Shown in pieces: positions 1 to 12,718 of a stretch of 64,000 nucleotides of DNA. The notes beneath the pieces are model-generated. The model saw only the letters and a list, made by a program, of their open reading frames with translations, searched no databases and had not been told where the DNA came from. The DNA comes from Plasmodiophora brassicae. Its lineage: Eukaryota; Endomyxa; Phytomyxea; Plasmodiophorida; Plasmodiophoridae. The first letter of the stretch is position 1, and each line of letters opens with the position of its first letter. The stretch spans positions 806,001 to 870,000 of the forward strand of contig JASFAU010000002.1 in NCBI GenBank assembly GCA_039704465.1, written 5' to 3'. A program made the translations under genes and the position numbers.

Positions 1-421
1 GGCGTTTCACGCGCAATGGCAGGCGCGTTAATTTCCAGGTACATAACCCCCTTTTTTGGGGGGTTTTGCCTTTGAAAATGGCAGCAAGGGCCGCTGCTGG
101 GTCAAGTACGGTCATGATCATGTGACGGGGTGGCACCAGCATCTGTGCAGCATCATCCGAGTACAGTACTGGGACTCTGCAACCTCGAAGAGCAACCGAT
201 GCCAACCGCCTCTGAACAATAATATTGCCGACGACGTCTCATCGTTTCTTTGAGCAAGTGTCGACTGAAATTGGGGACAACAACCGATGCACGTCCGCGA
301 GCCCGTTGACGACACCGTACATGCACATTCATAAACCGTGATTTGTCACAAAACAACACATACATTTATTTCATTGCCACGTTGAGCGTAATGCAGCAAG
401 GGTCAAAACAGACGACGCAAA
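1..421. other. Left-edge stretch without a recognised gene
   Basis: I see no convincing coding exon here. A short inverted run (five C, six T, six G) lies near position 47-64 and could form a small hairpin. The right part is the 3' flank of the minus-strand 7TM-RGS gene, whose stop is at 422. A gene entering from the left edge cannot be excluded. Confidence 0.4.
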
Positions 422-2601
422 TCATATAACGTTCAGGTCCCGCAGCTCCTGCTCTTGAAGTTTCTTCAGGTTGGCACGGTTCACAAACTGAGAATCAATG
501 TCAAAGTTTGAAGGAAACACTAAGACATAGGGTCCCCGTACATCTTGGTATTCCTTTGTCAACTTAAAACGCGGGTATGGGTCTGTTCGCATGAGTTCGA
601 CGACTTCCAGCTGGGCGATATTGAACACGTTAACGAGGTCTTTGTACTTCTCCTTCAACAGAGGATGGACACCATCATCCACGGCAGACGCTGCCGAACC
701 ATATCAACTGTCAGTGGGCACTGCATTTAATGGCCTGGTCCCCACACTGACTTGATTTCCGATGCTGTTTGGGCTGGTTCTGGCCGTCGTCTGCAACAGT
801 GGCATCGACGACGAGTGACGAGCGATGTAAATTCTCAACCAAAGGGTACATCGAGTTACGATGCTTTCCGGCCGTCTCTGAACCTGCGTTCGTACCAGGC
901 GTCGAAGCCGGGTCCCCGTTTTGTTTGGGGGCAGTCTGCGCTTTGTACTTGCTGTTCAGATTGGCGACAGCCTGCTCGACGCGCTGCCTCTGCCCAGCGC
1001 TGATGTTAACTTGCAGACGGGAACCTTCCTTGATGTAGTTCGCGTTGATATCGTTGACTGCGGCCAAGATGGCCGGCAGTTCAGCCAGATTCAAGCTCTG
1101 TTAGCGTCACATTTACATACCATCGAAAACTAATATGCATAGCGCTTTTACCACGGGGGTCTCTTGGGAAGCTCCGTACAGATGCGACCACACCATTTCG
1201 CGATAGGATTCGATTTCAGACCAGAACAGAGCAGACTCGACACAGAAACATCCGATCTAGCAGGAACTGTCAACGTTGCGCTGCACTGATGCGATGAGAC
1301 GGGTAGACTATACCAAGTACTTCTGGAACGCGGCAAACCCTTCTGGCGACTTGAGGATGCCAGCGAGAGACGTAATGTCACCGGTCTGGTGGTTGTCGCT
1401 CGACGCATCCAGACGTTCGCCGTATGACTTTACGATTGGGATCATGGTTGTCTGGATGAACAGCAGCAAGGCGAAAACCAGGGGCAAGAAAGCTTTGATG
1501 TCGGACACCTACAGTAGTTAAGGAATCAGCGGTTACTCAGTATAACACGAAACGAGGCCTACAATGATTCCGTAGGACGACGGGACAATAGTGAACGCGA
1601 AAGCAAGGGTCCAGTCAAGAACGAGCAGCCAGAAGATGGTCTTTAGCTCATTCTTGATGCCGAACGCGTCGAAAGTTTTGCGAAGTTTCAGTGCAAACAC
1701 GAATAGTCCCAGAAGGTAGGCGACGCCGACAACTGGGATGAGCGCATTGTACCAGGTTGGTAACGTGCACACGTTTTGCGGGATATCCGTATACTTCCCT
1801 GAAAGCTCAGTTCAGTGACAGGTTGCAGTGTTGGGCAAATCGACGACGCTGTTACCAGACAAGGACAGATAGACGGCAGGGCCGAAAAACAACACGGTGT
1901 TGAATATCGTGTACATGGCAGTGAACGCGTCCGAGATGAAGAATCGATGATTGGAGTACCTGGGAACAAGTCAGTCCTACGCCGAGAGAATACACCATCC
2001 ATTGCCCACCATGTTTCTTTGCCGTCCATCGTTTTCTGACCACCCATACTCTGAGTCGAAATGCTGCTCCGACGCTTGTCAGCTACAGTCGTTTGTTTGC
2101 CTCTCAGCTGAGAGCGCTCGTGCTATACACACGAGGATGAGTCTCTGATGGCCAGCCTTCTGGAACAGAACGTACAGCGAGTTCGAATTTGAAGAACATG
2201 CGCCAGGAACGCAGTAAAAAGATCGAAGATATGAAGCCGATTGCGACAGGGATCTGCCAGACTTCGAAGAGGCAGCTGACAGCCTACAGTGGGGTAAGGA
2301 ACGCGTTACAATTGGTACCTAAACACCACCGACCGGAAACATCGCCATCGTGCAGCGTAAGAAGGTCCCGAGTAAAAACCTACGACAGGTAAGCGATTAA
2401 TGTACCTGGCACAACGTCTTTTCTCATGCGTACGTACGCGATATTCGTAAGAAGAGACAGACCGTTGTCACGGGCCTTGATGGGTTGCACATCACGCCGA
2501 ACGTACATCCAGATGGCACCTCCAATGTACAGGATGCCGGCGCCAGCCATCCAGATCAGGAAGAGCCAGAACGTCGCTGGATTGGAAGAGACCAGAACCA
2601 T
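422..2601 (-). CDS. Seven-TM receptor-like protein with C-terminal RGS domain
   Basis: Multi-exon gene. The start at 2601 has a good context (GACGCCACC before ATGG) and opens directly into a TM helix (ATFWLFLIWMAGAGILYIGG). More hydrophobic exons follow: LLTNIAFLLGTFLRCTMAMFP after a 59-base intron, then FEVWQIPVAIGFISSIFLL, and further helices at 1533-1772 and 1308-1508. The RGS domain begins around 1330 (LKSPEGFAAFQKYLV), continues in 1141-1250 (EFCVESALFWSEIESYREMVW), then YIKEGSRLQVNIS (711-1094), and ends in the 422-682 exon (FNIAQLEVVELMRTDPYPRF). RGS domains accelerate GTP hydrolysis by G-alpha subunits, so the family role is a membrane receptor or sensor that turns off a G protein. 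This order matches the 7TM-RGS proteins known from plants and some protists and fungi. The ligand is unknown. The exact helix count depends on exon joins I did not all prove. Confidence 0.85.
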
Positions 2602-3041
2602 GGTGGCGTCGCTGGGTCCACGGGCCTAGGCAAGCTGGTACGACGGCTATTGGTCACGTCACGTCTGCGCACACGCCAGTTCCAGCTCCTCGATGCTTGC
2701 CGCCTGACACGCCGGGTAGGGACAGAGCACGAAGGCAGCCAAGAACGAGCGCGCACGACCCTTAAGGAATGATGCCGACCGCAGGACCGGGTACCATTGA
2801 TCGGTCTTAGTTCAATCAAGATATTTCGCTAAGCTAATCGTCCTTCGATCTTGAGGCATACGACTACCTACCTATATAGGTAGGTTCCCCACACCCTTGG
2901 AATCTCTGGATCCTTTCGCTTGCAGCAATATCAGCGTTATTATACCATGACTTGGTGACAACGCAAAACGGCAGAAAGTTCAACTAGACCAGGCGTTTTT
3001 TGGCGCCTTCAGGACCTGAGCCGAATCTCGCCTGATGAGCG
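2602..3041. promoter_or_regulatory. Divergent promoter between 7TM-RGS gene and CEP290
   Basis: A 440-base spacer between two genes that point away from each other, so it should hold both promoters. Its clearest structure is a perfect 20-bp palindrome at 2866-2885 with half sites ACCTACC and GGTAGGT around a TATATA core. No open frame here looks like a real exon. Confidence 0.5.
2866..2885. repeat. Perfect 20-bp palindrome with TATATA core
   Basis: Every position pairs with its mirror (ACCTACCTAT / ATAGGTAGGT). It lies roughly midway between the two divergent starts (2601 and 3042). It could be a binding site for a dimeric factor or a TATA-containing core promoter. Function is inferred only from position and symmetry. 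Confidence 0.6.
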
Positions 3042-6000
3042 ATGTCGGAACAGCAGCCGGGCAGTAGCGCATTGGTAGTTAGAGCACCTCCAGGCTCAGC
3101 CGCTGCGTTTCTCGACAAGAAAACACAACGTGAGCTGGAAGATCAGATTCAGCAGTTGAAGGGCGAATGTGCCCAGAAGGATGCCATCATTGCCGACCTG
3201 ACGGCGATATCGTCCACTGGACGGTTGCAGGTCCGGACAACGAATCACTATATTCGTGCGATATCACCACTATGTTGACACTCGGGTATGTAGAAACAAC
3301 TCCAGAAGGCGTTAGAAGATAATCGCGATCTGAAGAAGGAGATATCTCGTCTCTATGAGGAGCAACAGAGTGTATGTTCAGTGATTCACCAGGCCTGTAG
3401 CTTTGCGGTGTTGAACCTTCCGTAACAGGTCGCAGAACTGCAAGCTAAGCTAGAAGCTCAAGAGGCGACCACGCAATCTGTTCGAGATGAGTTCAGTGAG
3501 TTTCGAGAGCAGACAAGAATTGGTATCGAGCAAATGAAGCAGGTAAGCGCTGTCATTCTTAGGACGTGCGATGGCGTTCGTTGATTTCTCCTATAGGATC
3601 GTGAACGGCTTGACGCGGAGCTCAATGACGTTGATTCGCGTGTTCAGTCGTTCCGTCAGGCAGAACATGACGCAGTGGCTACAGTGTCCCAGCTAGAGGA
3701 AAGGGTAAGGCCGCGCCGCCTTTAATGCAATTCCTATACTTAACTGACTTTATCTTTTGTGTGGTGAAACAGGTCGAAACGTTGGAAGAAGAGCTAGCAT
3801 CTCAAACGCAGCTCGTCCTCAAACTCAAAGACGGAACGCGACTTGGTATTGCTATCCGAATAGGATGGTAACCGGAGTTGCTGACGACTGTTGCAGAGGA
3901 GCTGGAAGCTACAATCAGCACACTCACACAATCCCTGTCTCAAAAAGAGTGGGAGAGAGAGCAGCTTGAATCAGAATTAGCCACATCCCGAGATGAGTAC
4001 GCGCAAATCGTTAAGAAATACGAAGAGTTCGAGCACCGTATTCAGGTTATATAATGTGTTTCGTTGTCGTTTCTGTTCTCGGCTGATGCTGAATCATTCT
4101 GACAGTCTGGACTTAATGAAGCCTCTACCGAAGTACAAGTTCAGTTGGTCAAGTACAAAGCGCTGGCATCCGAGAGGTAAAAACTGTGAATATAGAGACC
4201 ACTTCTTTTGACAGTGTCCTCTAACAGGGAATCGGAGCTAGTACGTGAACGCGAACGATACGCCCAGCTCGAAAGTCGTGTGCAACGAACTGATAGGGAG
4301 CTTCTTGACGCATATGAGCAAATTCATCAGTATGAGGAAGGTCACTACAACCACTATATCCTGAGGTTCATAAACTCAGGCAGTCCAAATAGGTTATGGA
4401 ATCGACGAGGCGATGCGGGATCAGAGAAAGCTGAAGGCTGCAATGATTCTGCGTGAGGAAGAAAATTCTCAGCTATCGGCGAAGTTGAGCGTACGCGAAG
4501 GGCAGCTACAACGACTAGCCGATGAGAATGGGTCAGCTTGCCTTAGTTTACAAATCGTTATGGTTTAACAATTGCTTCCAGTATCTTGAGGCTGAAAGCA
4601 GGAGTCGACCCGAGTTGGGGCGTAAGTGAAGCTGAGCTTGAACTTGAACACAACGTTGAAAAAGAGAAGCTGAACTCTCTCGTTGAATACTACAAAGAAC
4701 ATACCGAGCGATTGGAGCGCGAGAGGTATATACCAGTAGGCTCTGGTATCAGCTCCGGGACTCATTAAGTGTCAGGGTTGAGTTACTTGAGGAACTTCGT
4801 CTTAAGGCCGTTCAAAACGGAGAATCCGGCGTAGTTTACTTTGGACTTTCTGCTGACAAAATGCATTTACTAGATCAGGTTATGGATGTATCACTGATGC
4901 ATATTACTGGTGATGCTTAACGCGTCTTCTTTAGTATGCCGATCGCCTTCGTGAAGGTGATACCAGTTTGCCTAAAACGGACGAGACAAGTCGCATAAAA
5001 GGCCAGCTCGCGGATATGTCTTTACAGCTGGAAGAAATGCGGAACAAATATGCCGAAGTTGTTACTTGCTCTTCCTGTGGTGTAGTCGGATATATCTGAC
5101 GCTGTCTGCTTAGGTTGCCGTTGAGCGGAATGAGCTGCGACTCTCTTTGCAGAACGTCATGCAGAAGCAAAATGACGATCGAGTAGATCGCATTCTCGAA
5201 GGTATTCGTCAACTTCAAGCTGGTCAAAAGGCCGATGAGATACTTTTTATACCAAACGAGCTGGATGGTGAAGTTACCCCTCAGCGAACTGATAGTGGAA
5301 CTGTCCCAGTTTCAATGTAAGCTGCGTTCGACGGTTCATAATCTGGTGACTGAATCTGTTATCAGCTCTGCCGATTCTCCGGTTAATAATCATCCTGGAA
5401 ATGTCGGCGTCGTGAAAGCACCCACACGAGGTCCTATCAGGTAGGTCACTGCTTGCTGGTTTCACGTCCCTGTGATGATGGATGACACTAGGAGTGAATT
5501 ATCCGCCGAGCTGCTTCTTTGTATGGAGGAGCTGGTTGAATCTCAACAGCTGCTACAACAATCACATGCAACAATTGCGAAATACGAATCATCGATGGCG
5601 CAGTTGAGCTCCCAAGTCCATGCGTTGGTCTACAAGCAGGGCGAAGTTACCAGACGTTTTAACAGCGAAAAGGCAGAAATGGAAGCTAGGCTCGAGGAGA
5701 TGGTTGTTTCAGTTGCCCAACTAACAAGTGAACGCGATTCTGCTGTCGCGACAGTAGACCGTCTCAAGAAAGATTCAGATACCACAACCCTTGTGGACGA
5801 ATATCGACGGTATGCTCGTAGTGTACAGCTTTTCTATATTGAAGCTGACCATGGCACAGTCAAATTGCGGTTCTCCAGTCGAACGAGATATTAATGACAC
5901 GCAAGCAAAATGTTCTTGAACATACTCTTTCGGCCCTTGAATCGGTATACACCTCACCTCGGCTCTTTAGCTAAACTTACTTATTCGCATCGTCAGCGCG

Positions 6001-9000
6001 AGGCCAGTGCACGCGATGACCGGATATCCCTGGAGCGAGTCTTACATGCCCGCATTGTCCAACTGGAGGACGCAGTCAGTGCCTTGCAACAACGTCTCTC
6101 GACGACCGAACAACAGCTTCGCAACTCAGTATCCCAACACGTGTACGATGCTCTGCTCCGACGTCATGCCACCACACATGCAAGGTATTTCCGAGAATAC
6201 GTGTCTTGGACAAACTCAAATGACCATGGTGAAGGTTATCGGAATGTCTCGTCTTTGAGGCTGAAGAGCAGGTTCGCTCCCAGGAGTACAGTGAACTTCG
6301 TCAGAAAGCCGACTCCCATGCTGCTGATGCTGCACTAGCCTTGGAGAAAGTTGCTTCTCTCGAGGCCGCCCTCTTTATTCTTCAAGGCAAACTTGATAGT
6401 ATTTCTTCAGGCAATGACGACCGCGTCCAACTAGTAGCGCAAGTTGCTGCGTTAGAAGTCAGAGAAGGGAACGCTATTCGTAGCGTAGCTCGCCTTGAGC
6501 AGCATGCAGCAGAGGCTTCTGGAAGATACGCCCAAGTGTGTGCCGACCTATCTGCGCTTGAAAAAGGTCACCATGACCTCCTTCTACGCTACCACAAAGC
6601 ACGTGATGAAGCGGAGAAGCAACGAGAAGCGGCTGCCGCTTCTGACGCAAACCATGAGAAAGCAATAGCCGATCTCCAATGCCAGCTCTCAGCTGCCCGA
6701 CGTGATGCTGCACAGGCAAAGAAGCTACTCCAAGTTGCAAAGACGCAAGCTTTGCAACTTCGCGAAGGTCGTGAACAAGTGGAAATGGAAATTGAAGGCA
6801 CATTAACAGTGAGGGTTTTGAGGTGATTGCCGATTAATCGATGAACAGGACTCCGTCTCGCGCTGATTGACGCCCAGACTTCTAGCGACGATCAAGCGAA
6901 GATTGGTAGCTTGCATCATGAGTTAATTGCGACCCGTCTGGAGCTGCGCGAGCTTCAGCGTCGATGTGAATCACATCCGGATGCTGTCAACCGGTTTGGC
7001 ATGTGTAGCTGGTACTGTTTGCGGAACCAACTAAATGGTACAGGCTTGAAGCTGAGATCTTGCGTCAAAATCAAGTTCGAGATGAGCTGATGGCGTCATC
7101 TTTCGTTGAAAATTCCGCCCTTCGTGCCCGAATCCGCTTCTTCCAAGTATGCCTGGCCGAAATCAATACGCTGAACGCTGGTGTTCTCAATGCCGATCAA
7201 GCAGCAGCTCTACAGAATACTAATCGATATCTGTCACGAAGGCTTGAGTCGGCAAGAACTGGTAGCCACCTCATCATGCATCTCGAATGCGCTCGGTGAT
7301 AACAACCATTCCGTCCAGAGGTTGTGCAGGCGGATCATCGACGTCGGCAAGCAGACCTGGCATTGGCACAGATGAGGGTCGAACTCGACAGCGCTAATGA
7401 GTTGGCAAGTACGTTCACTCAACTTCGGGGGACGTCCAAACAGTCTTCGCCACAAGCAACAGAAGAGCGACTGCAGATCCAGATCATAGAATGGAACAAG
7501 CGCCTCAAACATTTGAAGCTCGTTAATATGCAGCTTGAGGTTTGGCCATCGTCGCCACTTTGTCGACGTGGAATTTATGTTTGTTGTTAGCATCAGTGTG
7601 CGTCGCTTCAACACAAGATTGCCTTCCAGGAAAAGAGCCTGTCTGAGAACGCCTCGGAGATAGTTCGTTTACAAAATCTTGTTGCTGAAAAGGTTCGAAC
7701 ATCTTGTGTCCTCGACACGTTATCTTCTTATAACAATTGCCAGGATTCTGCTCTTGAAACGCATCAGTTATACTTCAAACAGCAGACCTCGTCAATGCTT
7801 GAACTCGCCCAGAAGCGCTCTGGAAACCCTGGAGGTGAAGCCGTCACCGCTTCTGATCAGTCCGCTCTGCAAGCACACTTCGAATCGGAAATTGGGCGGC
7901 TCCATGTTGAAGTGCGTTCGGCGAGCTCCATGATCGATTCCAAGAATGAAGTCATCGAGCTCTTACGGCAACAAGTGGCACGGTCGGTGTCGTCCCCTGT
8001 GGATGTATAAGCTTTACCCTAAAACTTGGGCAACGCAGACTTGAATCCCAGATTAGAATCGATGCCGACCGAGAGAACGAAGCTGGGAACGCCAACTTTG
8101 AGCAGGCAGACGCAGCCAAAGATCGTATTCTGAAAACAGCTGATCTCACCATTCGTAGCCTGCGGAACCTGTTGAACCAGAAGAATGATGCACTAGGCAA
8201 ATATCGGTAAACGTGCGACAACCTGACAACGTTTTCGCAACCGTTAACAAACTCGTTTACAGAGAATTGTTGCAGCGCGCCCTGTCAAAATATCAGACCG
8301 AAAAGGAGGTTGACCAAATGGCTCTGGAGCGATTGCACACTCAGTTAGTCGAAGACAAGGCTGAACATTCTGCTGCGCTGCACGCTGCGTTGCAAAGAAT
8401 CTCAGAACTGGATCGAATTCCTTCAACGTTGATACCCTCGGCACGACTTGATGAAGTCGTCGCGGAGAAGGATGCTCGCAATCAGGTAGGCCTATCATTG
8501 TCACTCTACGTTCGCACGCCATTATCGTGAACGCTGCGTTATAGGCTCTGTCGGTAGAATTACAAAGTGTGCAGAGGCTTCTGCAGGCAGCCAATGAGCG
8601 GTGAGTTGCCGAACTTAAACTGCTTACTTCGCTGAAACATCACACTTCAGAATCGTCCACCTCCAAACACACGAGCAGGAACTCGAGGTGCATGTCAGGT
8701 CATTAGAGGCAGATCTAAAGCCAAGTCATGAAACCGAAAACTGCCTCGCAAGCATGCGGGAGAAACTTGCCGAGAAAGATCGCAAGCAGAAGCACCTCGA
8801 AAACGCAATTATGCAGTTAAAGGAGGAGCTAGTCAGTATTGCCAACCGTGTTACTCCTAAGCAGGTACGTTGTTTCATCGCACGTTTCTCTGTTAAATAA
8901 CGCTAACTGAACTACAGAGCGTTGAGTCAGAAGCGACGCAAAAGTCAATCGATGCTCTTCGAACCGCTTTAAAAAAGGCTGAATCCCAGAAAGCACACGT

Positions 9001-11322
9001 TGAACAACGGAACCGGTGGGCTGCGACTTGCGACAATGTACTCCAGTTCTCTTGTGAACAATCGAATAGGCAAATCATCGGAGAACGTGATTCCCTCAGA
9101 AATGAGTTGGCATCGCTGCGAACAACAACAAAGGAACGTAACGAAGTGACAGAATCAGAAAGGGCCCTTCGCTCACAAGTCGAATCACTTTCTGGTAAGC
9201 TCGAGAGCACTCAGGCAATGTATCTGTCAACGAAAAAGCGGCTGCGAACAGCCCAAATGGAGTTGTCATCAGGTTTGATCCATTTACTGTATGTTTGCCT
9301 TTCCTTACCGACATGGCATGCTGTAGTTCAAACAGAGTGCGAAGCCCTTCGAAAGCGTACAGCTGAACATGAAACGACGATCCAGACATTAAACTCATCG
9401 ATGGAGGAGCTGAGGCGCGGCTTACAGCAATCTGCTAACCGTCAGTGTTCGTTTCATCGATATTCCTCAGCATCGGAGTGACGTTATACATTTGTAGCGT
9501 CTCAAGTGACACAGTCATGCAGTCCTATTCGTATGCCAAGTCCAAGCAATGCCGGTGTGCAAGTACCTGACGAGATAGACGGTAGCGCATCCACCGGAGC
9601 GTTCGAAAACTGGGAACAGCTGAAGAAACTGTCGAAACGAATCGATAACCTCAAGGTTTAGGTAGTTTGCATCTCATGCTGACACGGTAACTAAGAAAAC
9701 CGTTAGGCGAAACTCAAAGAGCGCAGCGAAGAACTTCGGGAATCGCGGCAGACAGCCTGCGAATTGGAGCGCCGGTTGAAGGCTGTCGAAGTTGAAAAGC
9801 TGAACTTGATTGCTGAGCTCCAAAGTGCGGAGGCCCTGCATGCGAACGATGATAACCTTATTGCGGATTCAGTCAGTCATATTGTCAGACCCTTGGCAGT
9901 TAGTGGTGCTTACCTATCCGCCGATCAGGCTACTATGGAATCTATTGAAGAGCTTCGGGCGCAGCTGTTCGAAGCTCATGAGCAAATTCATTCTCTACAA
10001 CAAAAGTATGGCATCGATGTTAAGAGTGAGCTGTCGCTGCTCATTATGTTGCGTTTTAGGCTGAACGTCGAATGCACCGCTGTGCGAAAGCAGTTGGAGT
10101 TCGAGAGGGACGAACTTCGCCAGCAGTTGAAAGAGCGTTTGCCACGTACCCGTCATGACAACTCGAAATTGAAGCAAGAAAGAGACGTCAGTGGTGCCCG
10201 AACAGTTCCGGTCAAGGGTACTGAAGCGGCTTGTTGCCCCATATAGGAGCTTGCTGAGCGAAATCTAACGGTGTGCTGCGAAAATCTCGACCTGCGATTC
10301 GACAAGGAACATTCAGCGATAGTGATACAACGGTTGCGAAAACGCATCAAACAGTTAGAGCATTATAAGAACTTCAAGGGCAATGAGCGTTCTCACTCCG
10401 GTGGACAACCTGCCAAGGTAATCTGAAGAGAACGTCATTGAAAAGCTTTCGGTTTTAATATGGGATGCAGGATTCGAAGATCGAAGCCGAGCTTAGATCA
10501 ACAGTCGAGTCCATGGGTCAGATTATTGACCGGTTGAAGTCCGACAATGAGACGCTTCGAATGAACTCGCATTCTCACCTGAAGTACTCCGAAGCCGTGA
10601 GGGCTTTGAAAAAGGTACTGCTGGTACTCGTCGACTGATAGTTAGAGATAACCAAAACGGCGGTAGGCTAAACAAGACTGGACTACCGAAGTCCAGTCTC
10701 TAAAGGCAGAACTTCACGCGAAGTCTGAGCAAATTGGTGCAATGGCTCGTGCAGACTCCTCGCAGAAGGTTGCCATGAGAACCATTCGCAAAGAATTGAC
10801 ACGGGTGGGTGCGCTGTGTTCCTAAACCAGACCTCTGTTGAATCCCCTACTGTATAGGTCAAAAAGGAGCTAGTTGCCAAGGTGGCAGAATGCGAACTGC
10901 TGTCAGGCTCGGTGACCGCTCTCGAGAAGCAGGCCGAGCTCTTGAGGAAAAGCCTTGAGAAGGCCGAGGCAAAGGACCGCGCGCAATCGCGCCCGCGTAA
11001 TAACGCTCTTTGTCGCCACCGACCATTGTGTCCTCATGTCCACTTCTCAGATTCGCCTATGCATTCGACTGGGATTCAAGATCTCGAACGGCAGTGTGCG
11101 GATCTCATGGCGGAGAACGAGGTAGTACTGGGCGTATTTGAACGTGCGCCCGATGCTTGTCTTACTTCCGCCACGTAGGCCCTGAAAACGGAACTCAGTG
11201 CATTTGACATGACCTTCTTTGACGAGATCGAAGACCTGAAGTATCAATATTCCGAAGTGTCCAAACGGCTCGCACAGTATAGAGCACAGTTCGGCGATTT
11301 ACCCGCCGTTAAGCAAATATAA
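3042..11322 (+). CDS. CEP290: CEP290-like ciliary transition-zone coiled-coil protein
   Basis: One long gene of many short exons. Nearly all exons encode charged coiled coil rich in Glu, Lys, Gln and Leu; I estimate 2,200-2,400 residues, close to vertebrate CEP290. Two stretches anchor the name. Near the C-terminus, about 11190-11300, FFDEIEDLKYQYSEVSKRL matches the conserved CEP290 end (FFEEIEDLKYNY type). Around 9600-9800, WEQLKKLSKRIDNLKAKLKE followed by ERRLKAVEVEKLNL matches the CEP290 WEEGKKWQAKI region. CEP290 bridges the axonemal doublets and membrane at the ciliary transition zone and gates protein entry. The start at 3042 begins MSEQQPGSS and leads straight into coiled coil; the stop is TAA at 11320-11322. 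Introns are about 40-85 bases with GT-AG ends. Not every join was proven, and a split into two genes cannot be fully excluded. Confidence 0.85.
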
Positions 11323-11538
11323 ATTAAACTATGCCCATGTTTCTGGTACTGGGCGTTCTACCCTAGGGTAGGAAGCGTCGTACATACGCCTGCCGTCGCG
11401 AGGGTGCGTCGGGCTGTCGCTAATCTGGCGCCAGTTTTACTTTCAGAAAATCTCGTCTGAATTGGGCCTGTGCCGACTACGTGGATGCCATCCTTCCTGT
11501 TCCCGGCTTCGGCGTTGCACGTATCAGTGTGTATTGTT

Positions 11539-12718
11539 TCAGCGTCCTACGTTGCGAAGTAGGTCGATCCTGCTGCCGAACGGTGCTGATGGCGCCGACT
11601 GCCGCAAGCGGCTTTCCATGCCATCCTGGTTTCTGCCACCAGTTGGACGGTCCTGGCGGACCTGCGATGATGACAGCGAATACTGCTGCCGAGAGCGATC
11701 CTGGTAGAGCCGTGGCGACGAGTACGAATATGGCTGACGAGGGCGTTCCAAGAACGATGGCATCACCAGAGACGATGGACTCGATAGGTCCCCAACTTGG
11801 ACAGCAGGCAAACTCGGCTCGCCATTTGGCTGTACATCATCATCAATGTCGGTCTCCGCCTCAGCATGAATCGATTCAGCCTCCGGCTCCAGTGACAATT
11901 GCTCCAGTGACAATTGCTCAAGTGACAATTGCTCAATCAGGTTGAGGTTTCCGTTCGACAACGGCGCCTTCTGGTCAGGATCCGCTTGACCCTTGATGGT
12001 TTCCTGCACTTTCCTGTCAGGCGTTTGGTCGGCGTCATCAACGGGTGAAGGAGACGGCGACGGGGTTCTGTGCAACTGGGCAATACGAAGGGCCTCCTGG
12101 GATACGCTCCTGAGTTGGTAATTCGGAAAGCAGCCGACTAGTTTGTGCCTATCATGGTTGGCGGGGAACCTGACATTAAACGAAACGCCCTCGTAGTCGA
12201 TCATGACTGGGTAGTCCTTATCTTCGCCGTCGTCGAGCCACTGAGCGACGACGTTCGGAAGAACGCCTGACGATAACGACGGGCAGATTGAGGTCTGCCA
12301 GTGACCCATGATGAAGAGCAGATCGCGGTTGACGATAACCTTCGGAAGCAATTTCTCTTTGGTAAACGGTGACACGCAGAGGTAGGCTTGCTTCTCCATT
12401 GTGCACCATTTCTGCAACGTTGCCAGATCGTACGTGTAACCATCCGATGCCACGATCGGGTATGTCAGTAGTTCGAACGAGAGCGGGTCGTGGAACGCTA
12501 TGCGCAAGGCAGCAAGTCAGTGATGCTATTGGATCAACGCGATGCACGGCCAAACCTTCCACGCGACCGACGTGACATGCGGATCCATCGTCGGGTGGGG
12601 CACCAAACCTGGTTATGCCAGTTTTCCCCACAACCTTGAACGTAAGGTACGCATCGACGAGCGTCCTCGCCGAACTGATCACAACAGAAACGACGATGGC
12701 GGTGAGAATCGACACCAT
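11539..12718 (-). CDS. U-box protein, probably with an N-terminal membrane anchor
   Basis: The 11539-12497 exon opens with a U-box (FHDPLSFELLTYPIVASDGYTY, then SPFTKEKLLPKVIVNRDLL), the RING-like fold that binds E2 enzymes in ubiquitin ligation without zinc. The exon has no ATG ahead of the U-box, so an upstream exon is needed. The best fit is 12556-12718, starting MVSILTAIVVSVVISSAR, joined across a 58-base intron (12498-12555) in matching phase. That gives a hydrophobic segment before the U-box. After the U-box come a low-complexity acidic region and an Arg/Ser/Gln-rich tail. A 15-bp coding repeat produces three EQLSL units (11887-11935). The U-box call is strong; the TM exon is inferred, and a plus-strand frame with a TM segment overlaps it. 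Confidence 0.75.
11887..11935 (-). repeat. 15-bp coding tandem repeat in the U-box gene
   Basis: Three near-identical 15-base units (AGTGACAATTGCTCC type on the + strand, third unit with one change) encode repeated EQLSL on the minus strand. In-frame expansion of a low-complexity linker is the likely origin. Confidence 0.7.

Noticed and set aside
2380..2440. A 26-base intron in the 7TM-RGS gene
   Set aside because: It restored a frame that did not look like membrane protein. A 59-base intron from GTACGTACG gives LLTNIAFLLGTFLRC, a proper helix.
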